From assembly GCF_018263855.1 (NCBI RefSeq), contig NZ_CP073318.1:10416001-10480000 (forward strand): a stretch of 64,000 nt of DNA. The letters are read 5' to 3'. The DNA is from Kutzneria sp. CA-103260. Its GTDB lineage: Bacteria > Actinomycetota > Actinomycetes > Mycobacteriales > Pseudonocardiaceae. Positions within the stretch are counted from its first letter, which is position 1, and each line of letters starts with the position of its first letter. The notes under the pieces were generated by a model. That model saw nothing but the letters and a program-made list of their open reading frames with translations. It was not told the origin of the DNA and made no database searches. Positions 24,346 through 32,680 of the stretch are shown one piece after another. Both the position numbers and the translations under genes were made by a program.

Positions 24346-24642
24346 ATGTTCGTCGGTGCCCTCGAGATGGACGTGCTGCTCGGCGACGTCCACTCGCTCA
24401 AGGAGAAGCGCTCCGTGGTCCGGCCGGTGCTGGCCGAGATCCGGCGCAAGTACGAGGTCTCGGTCGCCGAGGCCGGTCACCTGGACCTGCACCGCCGCGC
24501 CCTGGTCGGGGTGTCGGTGGTCGCCGCCGACGCGGGGCACGTCCGAGACGTGCTCGACGCGTGCGAGCGGCTGGTGTCCTCGCGTCCCGAGCTCCAGGTC
24601 CTGTCCGCGCGCCAGCGGTTGCTGGGACCCGAGGACGACTAG
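24346..24642 (+). CDS. DUF503 (YlxP-like) protein
   Basis: 98-residue protein of the DUF503/YlxP family, conserved between infB and rbfA in Gram-positive bacteria. MFVGALEMDVLLGDVHSLKE and KRSVVRPVLAEIRRKY match the family, and the ATG at 24346 gives the usual N-terminus. GTG 24337 and ATG 24340 in frame are alternatives. No clear RBS. Role unknown, presumed linked to ribosome function from its constant position. Confidence 0.88.
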   Translation: MFVGALEMDVLLGDVHSLKEKRSVVRPVLAEIRRKYEVSVAEAGHLDLHRRALVGVSVVAADAGHVRDVLDACERLVSSRPELQVLSARQRLLGPEDD

Positions 24643-24672
24643 TTTCTGTCACTACTCATGAGGAGGAGCGCC

Positions 24673-25125
24673 GTGGCCGACCAGGCCCGCGCCCGCAGGC
24701 TCGCCAAGCGGATCGCCCAGATCGTGGCGTCCGCGCTGGAACACGAGGTGAAGGACCCCCGGCTGGCCCGGGTCACCATCACCGACGCCCGGGTCACCCC
24801 GGACCTGCACGACGCGACCGTGTACTACACCGTGCTCGGCGACAACCTGGAGTCCGCTCCGGACCACGCCGCCGTCACCGCCGCGCTGACCAGCGCGTCC
24901 GGTGTGCTGCGGACCATGGTGGGGCAGCAGACCGGGGTGCGGTTCACGCCGACCCTGGCCTTCGTCGCCGACACCGTGCCGACCGACTCCAAGCGGATCG
25001 AGGAGCTGCTGGCCAAGGCCCGCGAGTCGGACGCCGAGGTGGCCCAGCTGGCCTCCGGCGCGCAGCCGGCCGGCGAGGCCGACCCGTACAAGGCTCCCCG
25101 CGAGGTGGAGTCCGACTCGGAGTGA
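24673..25125 (+). CDS. rbfA: Ribosome-binding factor A
   Basis: 150-residue RbfA, a KH-fold factor for 16S rRNA 5'-end processing and cold adaptation. RARRLAKRIAQIVASALEHE, DPRLARVTITDARVTPDL and the later RFTPTLAFVADTV blocks are typical. AGGAGG at 24661-24666 sits 6 nt before the GTG at 24673, so the in-frame ATG at 24658, which would contain that site, is rejected. The last 25 residues are acidic. Followed by nrnA 14 bp later. Confidence 0.95.
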   Translation: MADQARARRLAKRIAQIVASALEHEVKDPRLARVTITDARVTPDLHDATVYYTVLGDNLESAPDHAAVTAALTSASGVLRTMVGQQTGVRFTPTLAFVADTVPTDSKRIEELLAKARESDAEVAQLASGAQPAGEADPYKAPREVESDSE

Positions 25126-25127
25126 CG

Positions 25128-25133
25128 TAGCTT
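25128..25133 (+). promoter_or_regulatory. -10 box of a probable leaderless promoter for nrnA
   Basis: TAGCTT ends 6 nt before the GTG at 25140, the same hexamer and spacing as at 16021. No Shine-Dalgarno sequence is seen for this gene. Confidence 0.45.
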
Positions 25134-25139
25134 GCCGGT

Positions 25140-26129
25140 GTGAGCGCATCCGATCAGGTCGATGTCGCGGACGCCGCGGCCCTGCTGGCCGCGGCGTCCG
25201 ATGTCACGCTGCTGGCCCACGTCAACCCCGACGCCGACGCCCTGGGCAGCGCCCTCGCGCTGGGCTTGGCCCTGCAACGGCGTGGGGCGACCGTCCGTGT
25301 CTCGTTCGGCTACCCCGCCGAGATCCCGGCCTCGCTGCGATCCCTGGACTCCGCCGGCCTGTTCGTGCCCGCGACTGACGTCCCTCCGCGTTCGGACCTG
25401 CTGGTCGCCTTGGACACCGGCAGCGTCGACCGGCTCGGTCCGCTCGGCGACCGGGTCGCCGCGGCCCCGGTGTCGCTCGTGGTCGACCACCACGTCTCCA
25501 ACACCCGGTACGGCTCGCACAACCTGGTCGACGACCGGGCCGAGGCCACCGCGGTGATCGTGGCCCGGCTGCTGGACGCCCTCGCCGTCGAGATCGACGA
25601 GCCCATCGCCCGCTGCCTGTACGCCGGCGTCGCCACCGACACCGTGTCGTTCCGCTTCGCCAAGCCCGAGACCCACCGCCTGGCCGCTCGGCTGCTGGAG
25701 GCCGGGGTGGACGGCGCCGCCCTGATCCGGGGCCTGATGGACAGCCATCCGTTCGCCTGGCTGGGCATGCTCGCCGCCGTGCTCGGCGCCGCCCGGCTGG
25801 AGCCCGATGCCGCCCAGGGACTGGGTTTCGTGCATGCCATCGTGCGCCAGACCGACTCTGCCGGCGTGCGGTCCGAGGAAGTCGAGAGCGTCATCGACGT
25901 CGTGCGCTCCACCGCCGAGGCCGAAGTCGCCGCCGTGCTCAAGGAAACCCCCACCGGCGACTGGACCGTCTCCCTGCGCGCCGTCGGCCGCCTCGACGTG
26001 CGCTCGGTGGCCGTCCGCTTCGGCGGCGGCGGTCACCGCCTGGCCGCCGGCTTCACCGGCCGCGGCACCGCCGACGAGGTCATCGCCGGCATCCGCGACG
26101 CCCTCGCCACCGCCCCCGCCGCCACCTGA
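25140..26129 (+). CDS. nrnA: DHH-family oligoribonuclease / pAp phosphatase (NrnA-like)
   Basis: 329-residue DHH/DHHA1 phosphoesterase. N-terminal DHH domain: LLAHVNPDADALGSALALG, LVALDTGSVDRLG and VVDHHVSNTRYG (metal-binding DHH). C-terminal DHHA1: VAVRFGGGGHRLAAGF with the substrate-binding GGGH. NrnA-type enzymes degrade short RNA oligonucleotides and dephosphorylate pAp, completing mRNA decay. Located after rbfA as in most actinobacteria. GTG start. Confidence 0.93.
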   Translation: MSASDQVDVADAAALLAAASDVTLLAHVNPDADALGSALALGLALQRRGATVRVSFGYPAEIPASLRSLDSAGLFVPATDVPPRSDLLVALDTGSVDRLGPLGDRVAAAPVSLVVDHHVSNTRYGSHNLVDDRAEATAVIVARLLDALAVEIDEPIARCLYAGVATDTVSFRFAKPETHRLAARLLEAGVDGAALIRGLMDSHPFAWLGMLAAVLGAARLEPDAAQGLGFVHAIVRQTDSAGVRSEEVESVIDVVRSTAEAEVAAVLKETPTGDWTVSLRAVGRLDVRSVAVRFGGGGHRLAAGFTGRGTADEVIAGIRDALATAPAAT

Positions 26130-26170
26130 CCCCCACCGCCACCCGGGCCCCGGCCCGCCGCCACTTTTCG

Positions 26171-26221
26171 CCACATGTGGTCCACATGTGGCGCTGGGAG
26201 TCGAATGTGGCGCACATGTGG
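26171..26221. promoter_or_regulatory. Cluster of CACATGTG palindromes
   Basis: CCACATGTGG occurs at 26171-26180 and again at 26182-26191, one base apart, and CACATGTGG recurs at 26213-26221. The three near-identical dyads lie in the 243-bp gap between nrnA and the chitinase gene. This looks like an operator array for an unidentified regulator. The rest of the gap holds the DasR-type site and no gene. Confidence 0.5.
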
Positions 26222-26293
26222 CTGCGGCGGCGATGCGTCGGCCTCCGGGAGCTGGGGCCTGGCCGTGTTGTCGGCCGGGGGTGAATGTCCGAA

Positions 26294-26309
26294 TCTGGTC
26301 TAGACCACC
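26294..26309. promoter_or_regulatory. DasR-responsive element (dre)-like site
   Basis: The window TCTGGTCTAGACCACC contains the perfect 12-bp dyad TGGTCTAGACCA and matches the published Streptomyces dre consensus ACTGGTCTAGACCAGT at 13 of 16 positions. DasR is the GntR-type repressor of chitin/N-acetylglucosamine genes. The site lies 64 bp before a GH18 chitinase start, the expected target. Confidence 0.8.
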
Positions 26310-26372
26310 TGACCGCTCGGGGGTATCGTCGGCAGTCCGGCCGCCGCCATTACTCGACGATGGGAGCTGGCC

Positions 26373-27434
26373 ATGTTCGGTCGGATATCGCGGTCCCTGA
26401 CGGCAGTTCTCGCCGCCGCGCTAGCCGTCCCGGCGCTCGGTCTGGCGTCCGCCCAGGCGAACCCCGCATCGCCCCAGGCGGACACGTGTGCGGTGAAGTC
26501 CCGGCCCGCCGGCAAGGTGCTGCAGGGCTACTGGGAGAACTGGGACGGGGCGGCCAACGGCGTGCACCCGGGCCTGGGCTGGATACCGGTCACCGACAGC
26601 CGGATCGCGCAGCACGGCTACAACGTGATCAACGAGGCCTTCCCGGTGATCCGCTCGGACGGCACGGCGCTGTGGCAGGACGGCATGGACGCCGGCGTGA
26701 AGGTCGGCACGCCGGCCGACAACTGCGCGGCCAAGGCGGCCGGGGCGACCCTGCTGCTGTCCATCGGCGGCGCGGCCGCCGGCATCGACCTGAGCTCGTC
26801 GGCGGTGGCCGACAAGTTCGTCAGCACCATCGTGCCGATCCTCAAGCAGTACAACTTCGACGGCATCGACATCGACATCGAGACCGGCCTGACCAACAGC
26901 GGCAACATCAAGTCGCTGTCGGCCTCGCAGTCCAACCTGATCCGGATCATCGACGGCGTGCTGGCCCAGATGCCGTCGAACTTCGGCCTGACCATGGCCC
27001 CGGAGACCGCCTACGTCACCGGCGGCAGCATCACCTACGGCTCCATCTGGGGCGCGTACCTGCCGATCATCAAGAAGTACGCCGACAACGGCCGCCTGTG
27101 GTGGCTGAACATGCAGTACTACAACGGCAGCATGTACGGCTGCTCCGGCGACTCCTACCAGGCCGGCACCGTGCAGGGCTTCACCGTGCAGACCCAGTGC
27201 CTGAACAACGGCCTGGTCGTGCAGGGCACCACCATCAAGGTTCCCTACGACAAGCAGGTCCCGGGCCTGCCCGCGCAGGCCGGCGCCGGCGGCGGCTACA
27301 TGTCCACCAGCCTGGTCTCCCAGGCCTACAAGAGCGTCAGCGGCATCAAGGGCCTGATGACGTGGTCGGTCAACTGGGACGGCTCGAAGGGCTGGAGCTT
27401 CGGCAGCAACGTGAAGTCCCTTGAAGGCCGCTAG
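26373..27434 (+). CDS. Secreted GH18 chitinase
   Basis: 353-residue glycoside hydrolase family 18 enzyme with a Sec signal peptide (cut near AQANPA). The catalytic strand reads FDGIDIDIET, carrying DxDxE with Glu as proton donor; LLLSIGG is the SxGG strand; MTWSVNWDG near the end closes the barrel. Two Cys pairs are possible. There is no chitin-binding domain, so it is a catalytic-domain-only enzyme hydrolysing beta-1,4-GlcNAc chains. ATG with GGGAG upstream. A DasR-type site upstream suggests induction by chitin breakdown products. It interrupts the conserved rbfA-nrnA-MATE order. Confidence 0.93.
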   Translation: MFGRISRSLTAVLAAALAVPALGLASAQANPASPQADTCAVKSRPAGKVLQGYWENWDGAANGVHPGLGWIPVTDSRIAQHGYNVINEAFPVIRSDGTALWQDGMDAGVKVGTPADNCAAKAAGATLLLSIGGAAAGIDLSSSAVADKFVSTIVPILKQYNFDGIDIDIETGLTNSGNIKSLSASQSNLIRIIDGVLAQMPSNFGLTMAPETAYVTGGSITYGSIWGAYLPIIKKYADNGRLWWLNMQYYNGSMYGCSGDSYQAGTVQGFTVQTQCLNNGLVVQGTTIKVPYDKQVPGLPAQAGAGGGYMSTSLVSQAYKSVSGIKGLMTWSVNWDGSKGWSFGSNVKSLEGR

Positions 27435-27886
27435 GTCAGCAGCACCGCCCAGCCGTCGGCGTCGGGATGCCTGGTCATCCCGACGCCCTCGGCGACTTTG
27501 ATCGCCGCCGCGTTGTCGGGGCGGGTCTCCACCAGCACCGGCCAGTCCGGGTGCAGCTCGGCCGCCACGGCGATGGCCTTGCCGGCCATCTCCGTGGCGA
27601 TGCCTTTGCCTTGCAGGTCCGGCCAGATCCGGTAGTACAGGTTCCACACCGGCCGCCCGCGCCACGTTCTCGGCTTCACGCCGCCGAAGCCGGCGACCCG
27701 ATCGCCGAACACGATCTTCCAGTAGCCGTGCTCGCCGCTGTCCCAGACCGCGCAGAAGTCCCGCAGCAGCTGGGTGATCATCGCGGGCGACCGGGTGCTC
27801 TGCGCGGCGTGCAGGGCGAGGAACTCGTCCAGGTCGTCCATGCTCACCCGGTGCAGCGAAAGCCGTTGTGTGGTCACGGGTTTCAC
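27431..27886 (-). CDS. GNAT-family acetyltransferase
   Basis: 151-residue GCN5-related N-acetyltransferase of the RimJ/RimL-like branch. LSLHRVSMDDLDEFLALH at the N-terminus and the acetyl-CoA loop LQGKGIATEMAGKAIAVA are visible. Its stop shares the CTAG tetranucleotide with the chitinase stop (both TAG, convergent), so no terminator fits between them. GTG start overlaps the stop of the upstream APH gene (GTGA). Substrate unknown. Confidence 0.85.
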   Translation of the reverse strand: MKPVTTQRLSLHRVSMDDLDEFLALHAAQSTRSPAMITQLLRDFCAVWDSGEHGYWKIVFGDRVAGFGGVKPRTWRGRPVWNLYYRIWPDLQGKGIATEMAGKAIAVAAELHPDWPVLVETRPDNAAAIKVAEGVGMTRHPDADGWAVLLT

Positions 27887-28758
27887 GCCAGCACCTCGGC
27901 CAGCACGTGCCGGGACAGGGCCACCAGCCCGGGATTGGTGTCACGGTAGTAGGGCAGCTGGATCAGGGCGATGGACATGGCCCACGCGCGGCCGCGTTCC
28001 CAGGTGTCGTCGTCGACGTCCAAGGCGGTGCGGAAGACCTGGCGGGCGTTGGGCGGCAACAGGTTCCAGGCGATGACGAGGTCGACGGTGGGGTCGCCGA
28101 CGCCGGCCCCACCGAAGTCGATCACGGCGGAGAGGCGGCCGTCCCGGACGAGGACGTTGCCGGGGGCGAGGTCGCCGTGGGACCAGAAGACGCCGGGAGG
28201 CTCGGGCAACGCGATGGCGCGGTCCCAGATGGCCAGGGCCCGCGAGGTGTCGATGTCGTCGTGCAGCTGGGCGATGGCCTCACGGGTGGCGGAATCGCGG
28301 CCGGGGGTGCTGAGCGGCACGCCACGCTGCTGTTCCGGACCGCCGGTGGGGTCGATCTTGCGCAGGGCCTGGACGAACTCGGCCAAGTCGAGGGCCAGAG
28401 CCTCGGGGTCGGCAAGCCGGCCCACGACCGGGTTGCTGCCGGGGATCCAGCGCAGGACGGTCCACGGCAGTGGAAAGCCGTCGCCGGGCTCACCCAGCGC
28501 GACCGGCACCGGCACCTCGACCGGCAACTGCGGGGCCAGGACCGTGGGCCAGTGCTGTTCGCGGCGCAGGTAGTCGACCGTGCGCGGAATGCGCGGCAGG
28601 CGGACCGCCAGCTCGGTGCCGACGCGGTACATGGCGTTGTCGGTGCCGGCGGATTCGACGCGTTCGACGGCAAGATCGGCCCAGCGCGGGAACTGGGCGG
28701 CGAGCAGCCGCCGGACCAGGCCGGGGTCGGTGTCGATCTCGTCGGCGTGCATGCGCAT
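27883..28758 (-). CDS. Aminoglycoside phosphotransferase (APH)-family kinase
   Basis: 291-residue small-molecule kinase of the APH/choline kinase fold. The catalytic loop reads FWSHGDLAPGNVLV and the metal site VIDFGGAGVGDP; AVRLPR supplies the nucleotide-binding strand. Such proteins phosphorylate antibiotics or metabolites; the substrate cannot be read from sequence. The start MRMHADEIDTDP at 28758 fits the family; ATG 28794 is an alternative. Coupled to the downstream GNAT gene. Divergent from the MATE gene. Confidence 0.82.
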   Translation of the reverse strand: MRMHADEIDTDPGLVRRLLAAQFPRWADLAVERVESAGTDNAMYRVGTELAVRLPRIPRTVDYLRREQHWPTVLAPQLPVEVPVPVALGEPGDGFPLPWTVLRWIPGSNPVVGRLADPEALALDLAEFVQALRKIDPTGGPEQQRGVPLSTPGRDSATREAIAQLHDDIDTSRALAIWDRAIALPEPPGVFWSHGDLAPGNVLVRDGRLSAVIDFGGAGVGDPTVDLVIAWNLLPPNARQVFRTALDVDDDTWERGRAWAMSIALIQLPYYRDTNPGLVALSRHVLAEVLA

Positions 28759-28823
28759 GGCCACATACTGGGACAACGGATCCGTAAGTGCCATCACATA
28801 ATTCGCGTGCCGAGGGACGCTCG

Positions 28824-30137
28824 GTGCACATTGTGCTGGTGACGGTGCGTGCGGGCTCGGCTCGACAGGTGTTCTCCCTGGCCGTTCCGGCCCTTGGTGT
28901 GCTCGCGGCCGAGCCGCTGTACGTGCTCGTCGACACGGCGGTGGTCGGCCACCTCGGCGCGCTGCCACTGGCCGGCCTGGCCCTGGGCGGCCTGTTGTTC
29001 TCCCAGGTCTCCAGCGCGCTGACCTTCCTCTCCTACGGCACCACATCGCGAACCGCCCGTCTGCACGGCGCGGGCCGCCGGGGCGACGCCGTCGAGGAGG
29101 GCGTGCAGGCCACCTGGCTGGCTGTCGGCGTCGGCCTGGCGGTGTTGATCCTGGGCCAGCTGCTGGCCACGCCAGTGGCGGATCTGTTGGCGGGCAAGGG
29201 ACCCATCGCCGACGCCGGCGTGAGCTGGCTGCGCATCGCCCTGTTCGGCGCGCCGATGGTGCTGATCACCATGGCCGGCAACGGCTGGATGCGCGGCGTC
29301 CAGGACACCAGGCGCCCGCTGGTGTACGTGCTGCTGGGCAACGGGCTTTCGGTGGTGCTGAACCCGATCCTGGTCTACGCCCTCGGCTGGGGCCTGGAGG
29401 GTTCGGCCGTGGCCAATGTGTTCGCGCAAACGGTGGCGGCCACGCTGTTCGTGACGGCGCTGGTGAAGGAGAAGGTGCCGCTGAAGCCGGTGCCGCACTT
29501 GATCAAGGCGCAGCTGGGCCTCGGCCGCGACCTGGTGATCCGCACGCTGGCGTTCCAGCTGTCCTTCATCTCCGCGCTGTCGGTGGCCTCGCGCACCTCC
29601 GCCGACGCGGTCGGGGCGCACCAGATCGTGTTGCAGTTGTGGAACTTCCTGGCCCTGGTGCTGGATTCGCTGGCCATCGCCGCGCAGTCGCTGGTCGGGG
29701 CGGCGCTGGGCGCGGGCCGTGACGACGAGGCGAAGTCCCTGGCCTGGCAGGTGACCCGCTACGGCCTGGTGTTCGGGGCGGCGCTGTCGGTGGTGTTCGG
29801 CGCGCTGTACGACGTCCTTCCGCGGCTGTTCACCTCCGCGCCCGGCGTGCTGGCCGAGATCCCGCACGCCTGGTGGCTTTTCGTGCTGCTGCAACCGATC
29901 GCCGGCGTGGTGTTCGCCCTGGACGGCGTGCTGCTCGGTGCCGGCGACGCGGCCTTCCTGCGCACGGCGACGGTGGCCACGGCGCTGGTCGGCTTCGTGC
30001 CGCTGGTGTGGCTGTCGCTGGCGTTCCACTGGGGGCTGCTCGGCATTTGGGCCGGTTTGTCGGCCTTCATGGTGCTGCGGCTGATCGCCGTTGTGCTGCG
30101 GACGAAATCGGGGCGGTGGGCCGTCACCGGCGTGTGA
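28824..30137 (+). CDS. MATE-family (DinF-like) multidrug efflux transporter
   Basis: 437-residue membrane protein with about 12 hydrophobic segments, MATE/DinF type. PLYVLVDTAVVGHLG near the N-terminus and GNGWMRGVQDTRRPLVYVLL are typical. It probably exports cationic or toxic compounds using an H+ or Na+ gradient. In Pseudonocardiales a dinF-like gene is usual between nrnA and truB. GTG 28824 follows GAGGG by 7 nt; the frame is open to 28788 but that start lacks an RBS. Confidence 0.88.
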   Translation: MHIVLVTVRAGSARQVFSLAVPALGVLAAEPLYVLVDTAVVGHLGALPLAGLALGGLLFSQVSSALTFLSYGTTSRTARLHGAGRRGDAVEEGVQATWLAVGVGLAVLILGQLLATPVADLLAGKGPIADAGVSWLRIALFGAPMVLITMAGNGWMRGVQDTRRPLVYVLLGNGLSVVLNPILVYALGWGLEGSAVANVFAQTVAATLFVTALVKEKVPLKPVPHLIKAQLGLGRDLVIRTLAFQLSFISALSVASRTSADAVGAHQIVLQLWNFLALVLDSLAIAAQSLVGAALGAGRDDEAKSLAWQVTRYGLVFGAALSVVFGALYDVLPRLFTSAPGVLAEIPHAWWLFVLLQPIAGVVFALDGVLLGAGDAAFLRTATVATALVGFVPLVWLSLAFHWGLLGIWAGLSAFMVLRLIAVVLRTKSGRWAVTGV

Positions 30138-30229
30138 CGGAGTGCACGTCTGAAGCGGTTAACAGTGGGTACGCGCGCGCGGATTAAAGGTGTGGACCTC
30201 CTACCTCTGCATCCCCCGGAAGGACAGCC

Positions 30230-31555
30230 GTGCCGGCCTCGCGCGCCACCCGTCAAGCCTGGGTGGTCTGGATCACCGCCGTCGTCGTCTACCTCTTCGC
30301 CGTCTTCCACCGATCCTCGCTCGGCGTGGCCGGCCTGGCCGCCGCCGACCGGTTCGGCGTCGGCCCCGCCGCGCTCAGCACGTTCACCGTGCTGCAGGTG
30401 TTCGTGTACGCCGCCATGCAGGTGCCCACCGGCCTGCTGGTGGACCGCTTCGGCCCGCGCAAGCTGCTCGCCGCCGCGGCCGTGTTCATGGGCCTGGGCC
30501 AGGTGCTGTTCGCGGTCGCCGACAGCTACCCGCTGGGCCTGGTCGCCCGGGCCGTGCTCGGCCTCGGCGACGCCATGACCTGGATCAGCGTGCTGCGCCT
30601 GATCGGCGGGCACTTCCCGGCCCGCCAGTACGCCGTGGTCATGTCGCTGTCGGCCATGATCGGCTCGGCCGGCAACCTCGCCGCCACGGTGCCGCTCACC
30701 CTCGCGCTGCACAACGCCGGCTGGACACTGACCTTCCTGGTCGCCGGCGCCGCCACCGCGGCGTACGCCATGATCGCCGCGACCCGCCTGCGCGACCTGC
30801 CCCGCGGCGTGCCCGCGCCGGTGGTCGAGCGGGTCACGCCGCGCGAGGTCGTGCGCAGCATCGCCAGCTCCTGGCGGACCCCCGGCACCCGCCTCGGGTT
30901 CTGGGTGCACTTCAGCACCATGGTCGCGCCGACCACGCTCGGCCTGCTGTGGGGTGTGCCGTACCTGGTGCAGGCCCAGGGGCTGTCCGTGGAGACCGCC
31001 GGCTCCGTGCTGAGCCTGCTGGTGATCGGCGGCCTGATCTTCAGCCCGATGGTCGGCACGCTGATCAGCCGCAACCCCGAGCTGCGGGTCCCGCTGGCCG
31101 CCGCCTACCTGGTCACCTCGGGCGTGCTGTGGACGCTGCTGCTGGCCCTGCCGGGCCGGATCCCGTTGTGGCTGCTGGTGATCGCCTTCGTGCTGTTCGC
31201 CCTCGGCGGCCCCGCGTCGTCGGTCGGCTTCGCGCTGGCCAAGGACTACAACCCGAACCGGATCGTCAGCACCGCGACCGGCGTGGTCAACGTCGGCGGC
31301 TTCGTCGCCACCACCATCGCCGCGCTGGCCGTGGGCGTGCTGCTCGGTCTGGCCGACAGTCTCGGCGAGCAGAACGCCTTCCGGGTCGCTTTCCTGGCGA
31401 TCCTGGCGGTGCAGGCGCTGGGCACCTGGCGGGTGGCGATCTGGTGGCGGCGGGCCCGCGCCATCGTGCTGCACGCCGCCGCCCGCGGTGAGGAAGTGCC
31501 GGTGCGGTTGCGCCGCCGGCGGTGGGACGACGTCATCGAGCCCGTCGCGGCGTGA
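30230..31555 (+). CDS. MFS transporter
   Basis: 441-residue major facilitator transporter, 12 predicted helices. YLFAVFHRSSLGVAGLAAAD in helix 1 and LLVDRFGPRKLL in the 2-3 loop (motif A-like) are visible. The FHRSSLGVAG start resembles MFS proteins close to the nitrate or YnfM groups; substrate unknown. GTG start after GGAAGGA. Its stop overlaps a possible truB GTG (GTGA). The last 35 residues are highly basic and cytosolic. Confidence 0.85.
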   Translation: MPASRATRQAWVVWITAVVVYLFAVFHRSSLGVAGLAAADRFGVGPAALSTFTVLQVFVYAAMQVPTGLLVDRFGPRKLLAAAAVFMGLGQVLFAVADSYPLGLVARAVLGLGDAMTWISVLRLIGGHFPARQYAVVMSLSAMIGSAGNLAATVPLTLALHNAGWTLTFLVAGAATAAYAMIAATRLRDLPRGVPAPVVERVTPREVVRSIASSWRTPGTRLGFWVHFSTMVAPTTLGLLWGVPYLVQAQGLSVETAGSVLSLLVIGGLIFSPMVGTLISRNPELRVPLAAAYLVTSGVLWTLLLALPGRIPLWLLVIAFVLFALGGPASSVGFALAKDYNPNRIVSTATGVVNVGGFVATTIAALAVGVLLGLADSLGEQNAFRVAFLAILAVQALGTWRVAIWWRRARAIVLHAAARGEEVPVRLRRRRWDDVIEPVAA

Positions 31556-32502
31556 CACAATATTTCGCTGTGTCACAACCGCTTCGCCATCGCCGCCCGC
31601 AGAACCGCCAGCGCACCCCCGGCACCACGGCCAACGCCGGCCTGGTCGTCGTGGACAAGCCCGCCGGGCTGACCTCGCACGACGTCGTCGCCCGGGCCCG
31701 CCGCATCCTGGGCACCCGCAAGGTCGGCCACGCCGGCACGCTGGACCCGATGGCGACCGGCGTGCTGGTGCTGGGCGTCGAGCGGGCCACCAAGCTGCTG
31801 GGGCACCTGGCCATGGACACCAAGGCCTACCTGGCCACCATCCGGCTCGGCGCGGCCACCACCACCGACGATGCCCAGGGCGAGATCACCTTCGAGGCCG
31901 ACGGGTCGGCGGTGGACGAGGGCGAGGTGCGGGCCGGCATCGCCGAGCTCACCGGCGACATCCAGCAGGTGCCCAGCTCGGTCAGCGCCGTCAAGGTGGA
32001 CGGCAAGCGGGCCTACGCCCGGGTGCGGGCCGGCGAGGAGGTCGAGCTCGCCGCCCGGCCGGTCACCGTCAGCCGGTTCGACCTTTTGCTGGTCCGTCGC
32101 GACGAGACCGCGACCGAGCTGGACGTCATGGTCGAGTGCTCCTCCGGCACCTACGTCCGGGCCCTGGCCCGGGACCTGGGCCGGCGGCTGGGCGTCGGCG
32201 GCCACCTGGTGGCGCTGCGCCGCACCCGGGTCGGCCCGTTCGACCTGCGCACCGCCCGGACCCTGGAGCAGCTGGAGGAGGAGCCCGCGCTGTCCCTGGA
32301 CCTCGCCGACGCCGTGAACACCGCCTTCCCGCGACACGACATCGACCTGCCCTCGGCGGCGGCCCTGTCCCACGGCCGCAAGCTGCCGGCTGCCGGCATC
32401 GACGGCCCGTACGGGGTCTTCGGCCCTGACGGCCGGGCGCTGGCGTTGGCCGTGGACACCGAAGGTGTGGCAAAGCCCTTGGTGGTTCTCGCAGTGGATT
32501 GA
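31552..32502 (+). CDS. truB: tRNA pseudouridine(55) synthase TruB
   Basis: 316-residue TruB, which makes pseudouridine 55 in the T-loop of tRNAs. GLVVVDKPAGLTSHD and GHAGTLDPMATGVL with the catalytic Asp are clear; a C-terminal TruB_C domain follows (PSAAALSHGRKLPAAG). Start uncertain: GTG 31552 overlaps the MFS stop (GTGA), while GTG 31570 has the -10-like CAATAT 6 nt upstream and would be leaderless. An inverted repeat GTGACAC / GTGTCAC (31552-31558 and 31570-31576) covers both candidates. Confidence 0.94.
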   Translation: MTQYFAVSQPLRHRRPQNRQRTPGTTANAGLVVVDKPAGLTSHDVVARARRILGTRKVGHAGTLDPMATGVLVLGVERATKLLGHLAMDTKAYLATIRLGAATTTDDAQGEITFEADGSAVDEGEVRAGIAELTGDIQQVPSSVSAVKVDGKRAYARVRAGEEVELAARPVTVSRFDLLLVRRDETATELDVMVECSSGTYVRALARDLGRRLGVGGHLVALRRTRVGPFDLRTARTLEQLEEEPALSLDLADAVNTAFPRHDIDLPSAAALSHGRKLPAAGIDGPYGVFGPDGRALALAVDTEGVAKPLVVLAVD

Positions 32503-32518
32503 GTCTCGGACCTGGAGA

Positions 32519-32652
32519 GCGCGCAGCCGCGCCGGTGCCTGGAGTGGTTGGCGGATTTCGTCCGCCGCCACCCGACGCGCCCCACTACGGGGGCCGACGC
32601 GGCGGGCGAAATCCGGCAAGCGAAGGCACCGGATCAGAGCGGCTGCGCCGCG
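32519..32652 (+). repeat. Nested palindromic element, copy B
   Basis: The outer stem GCGCAGCCGC (32521-32530) pairs exactly with GCGGCTGCGC (32639-32648). Next GCCGGTGCCT (32531-32540) pairs with AGGCACCGG (32624-32632). The innermost GCGGATTTCG plus TCCGCCGC pairs with GCGGCGGGCGAAATCCGGC. Same architecture as copy A, with different but fully paired outer arms. It fills the truB-ribF gap and is followed by an 8-bp hairpin (32650-32668, loop GAA). Confidence 0.75.
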
Positions 32653-32668
32653 CCGCCGAAGGCGGCGC

Positions 32669-32674
32669 TAATCT
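32669..32674 (+). promoter_or_regulatory. -10 box of a probable leaderless ribF promoter
   Basis: TAATCT ends 6 nt before the GTG at 32681. There is no Shine-Dalgarno sequence. The GC hairpin at 32650-32668 directly abuts the box and may insulate it from truB readthrough. Confidence 0.55.
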
Positions 32675-32680
32675 CACACA

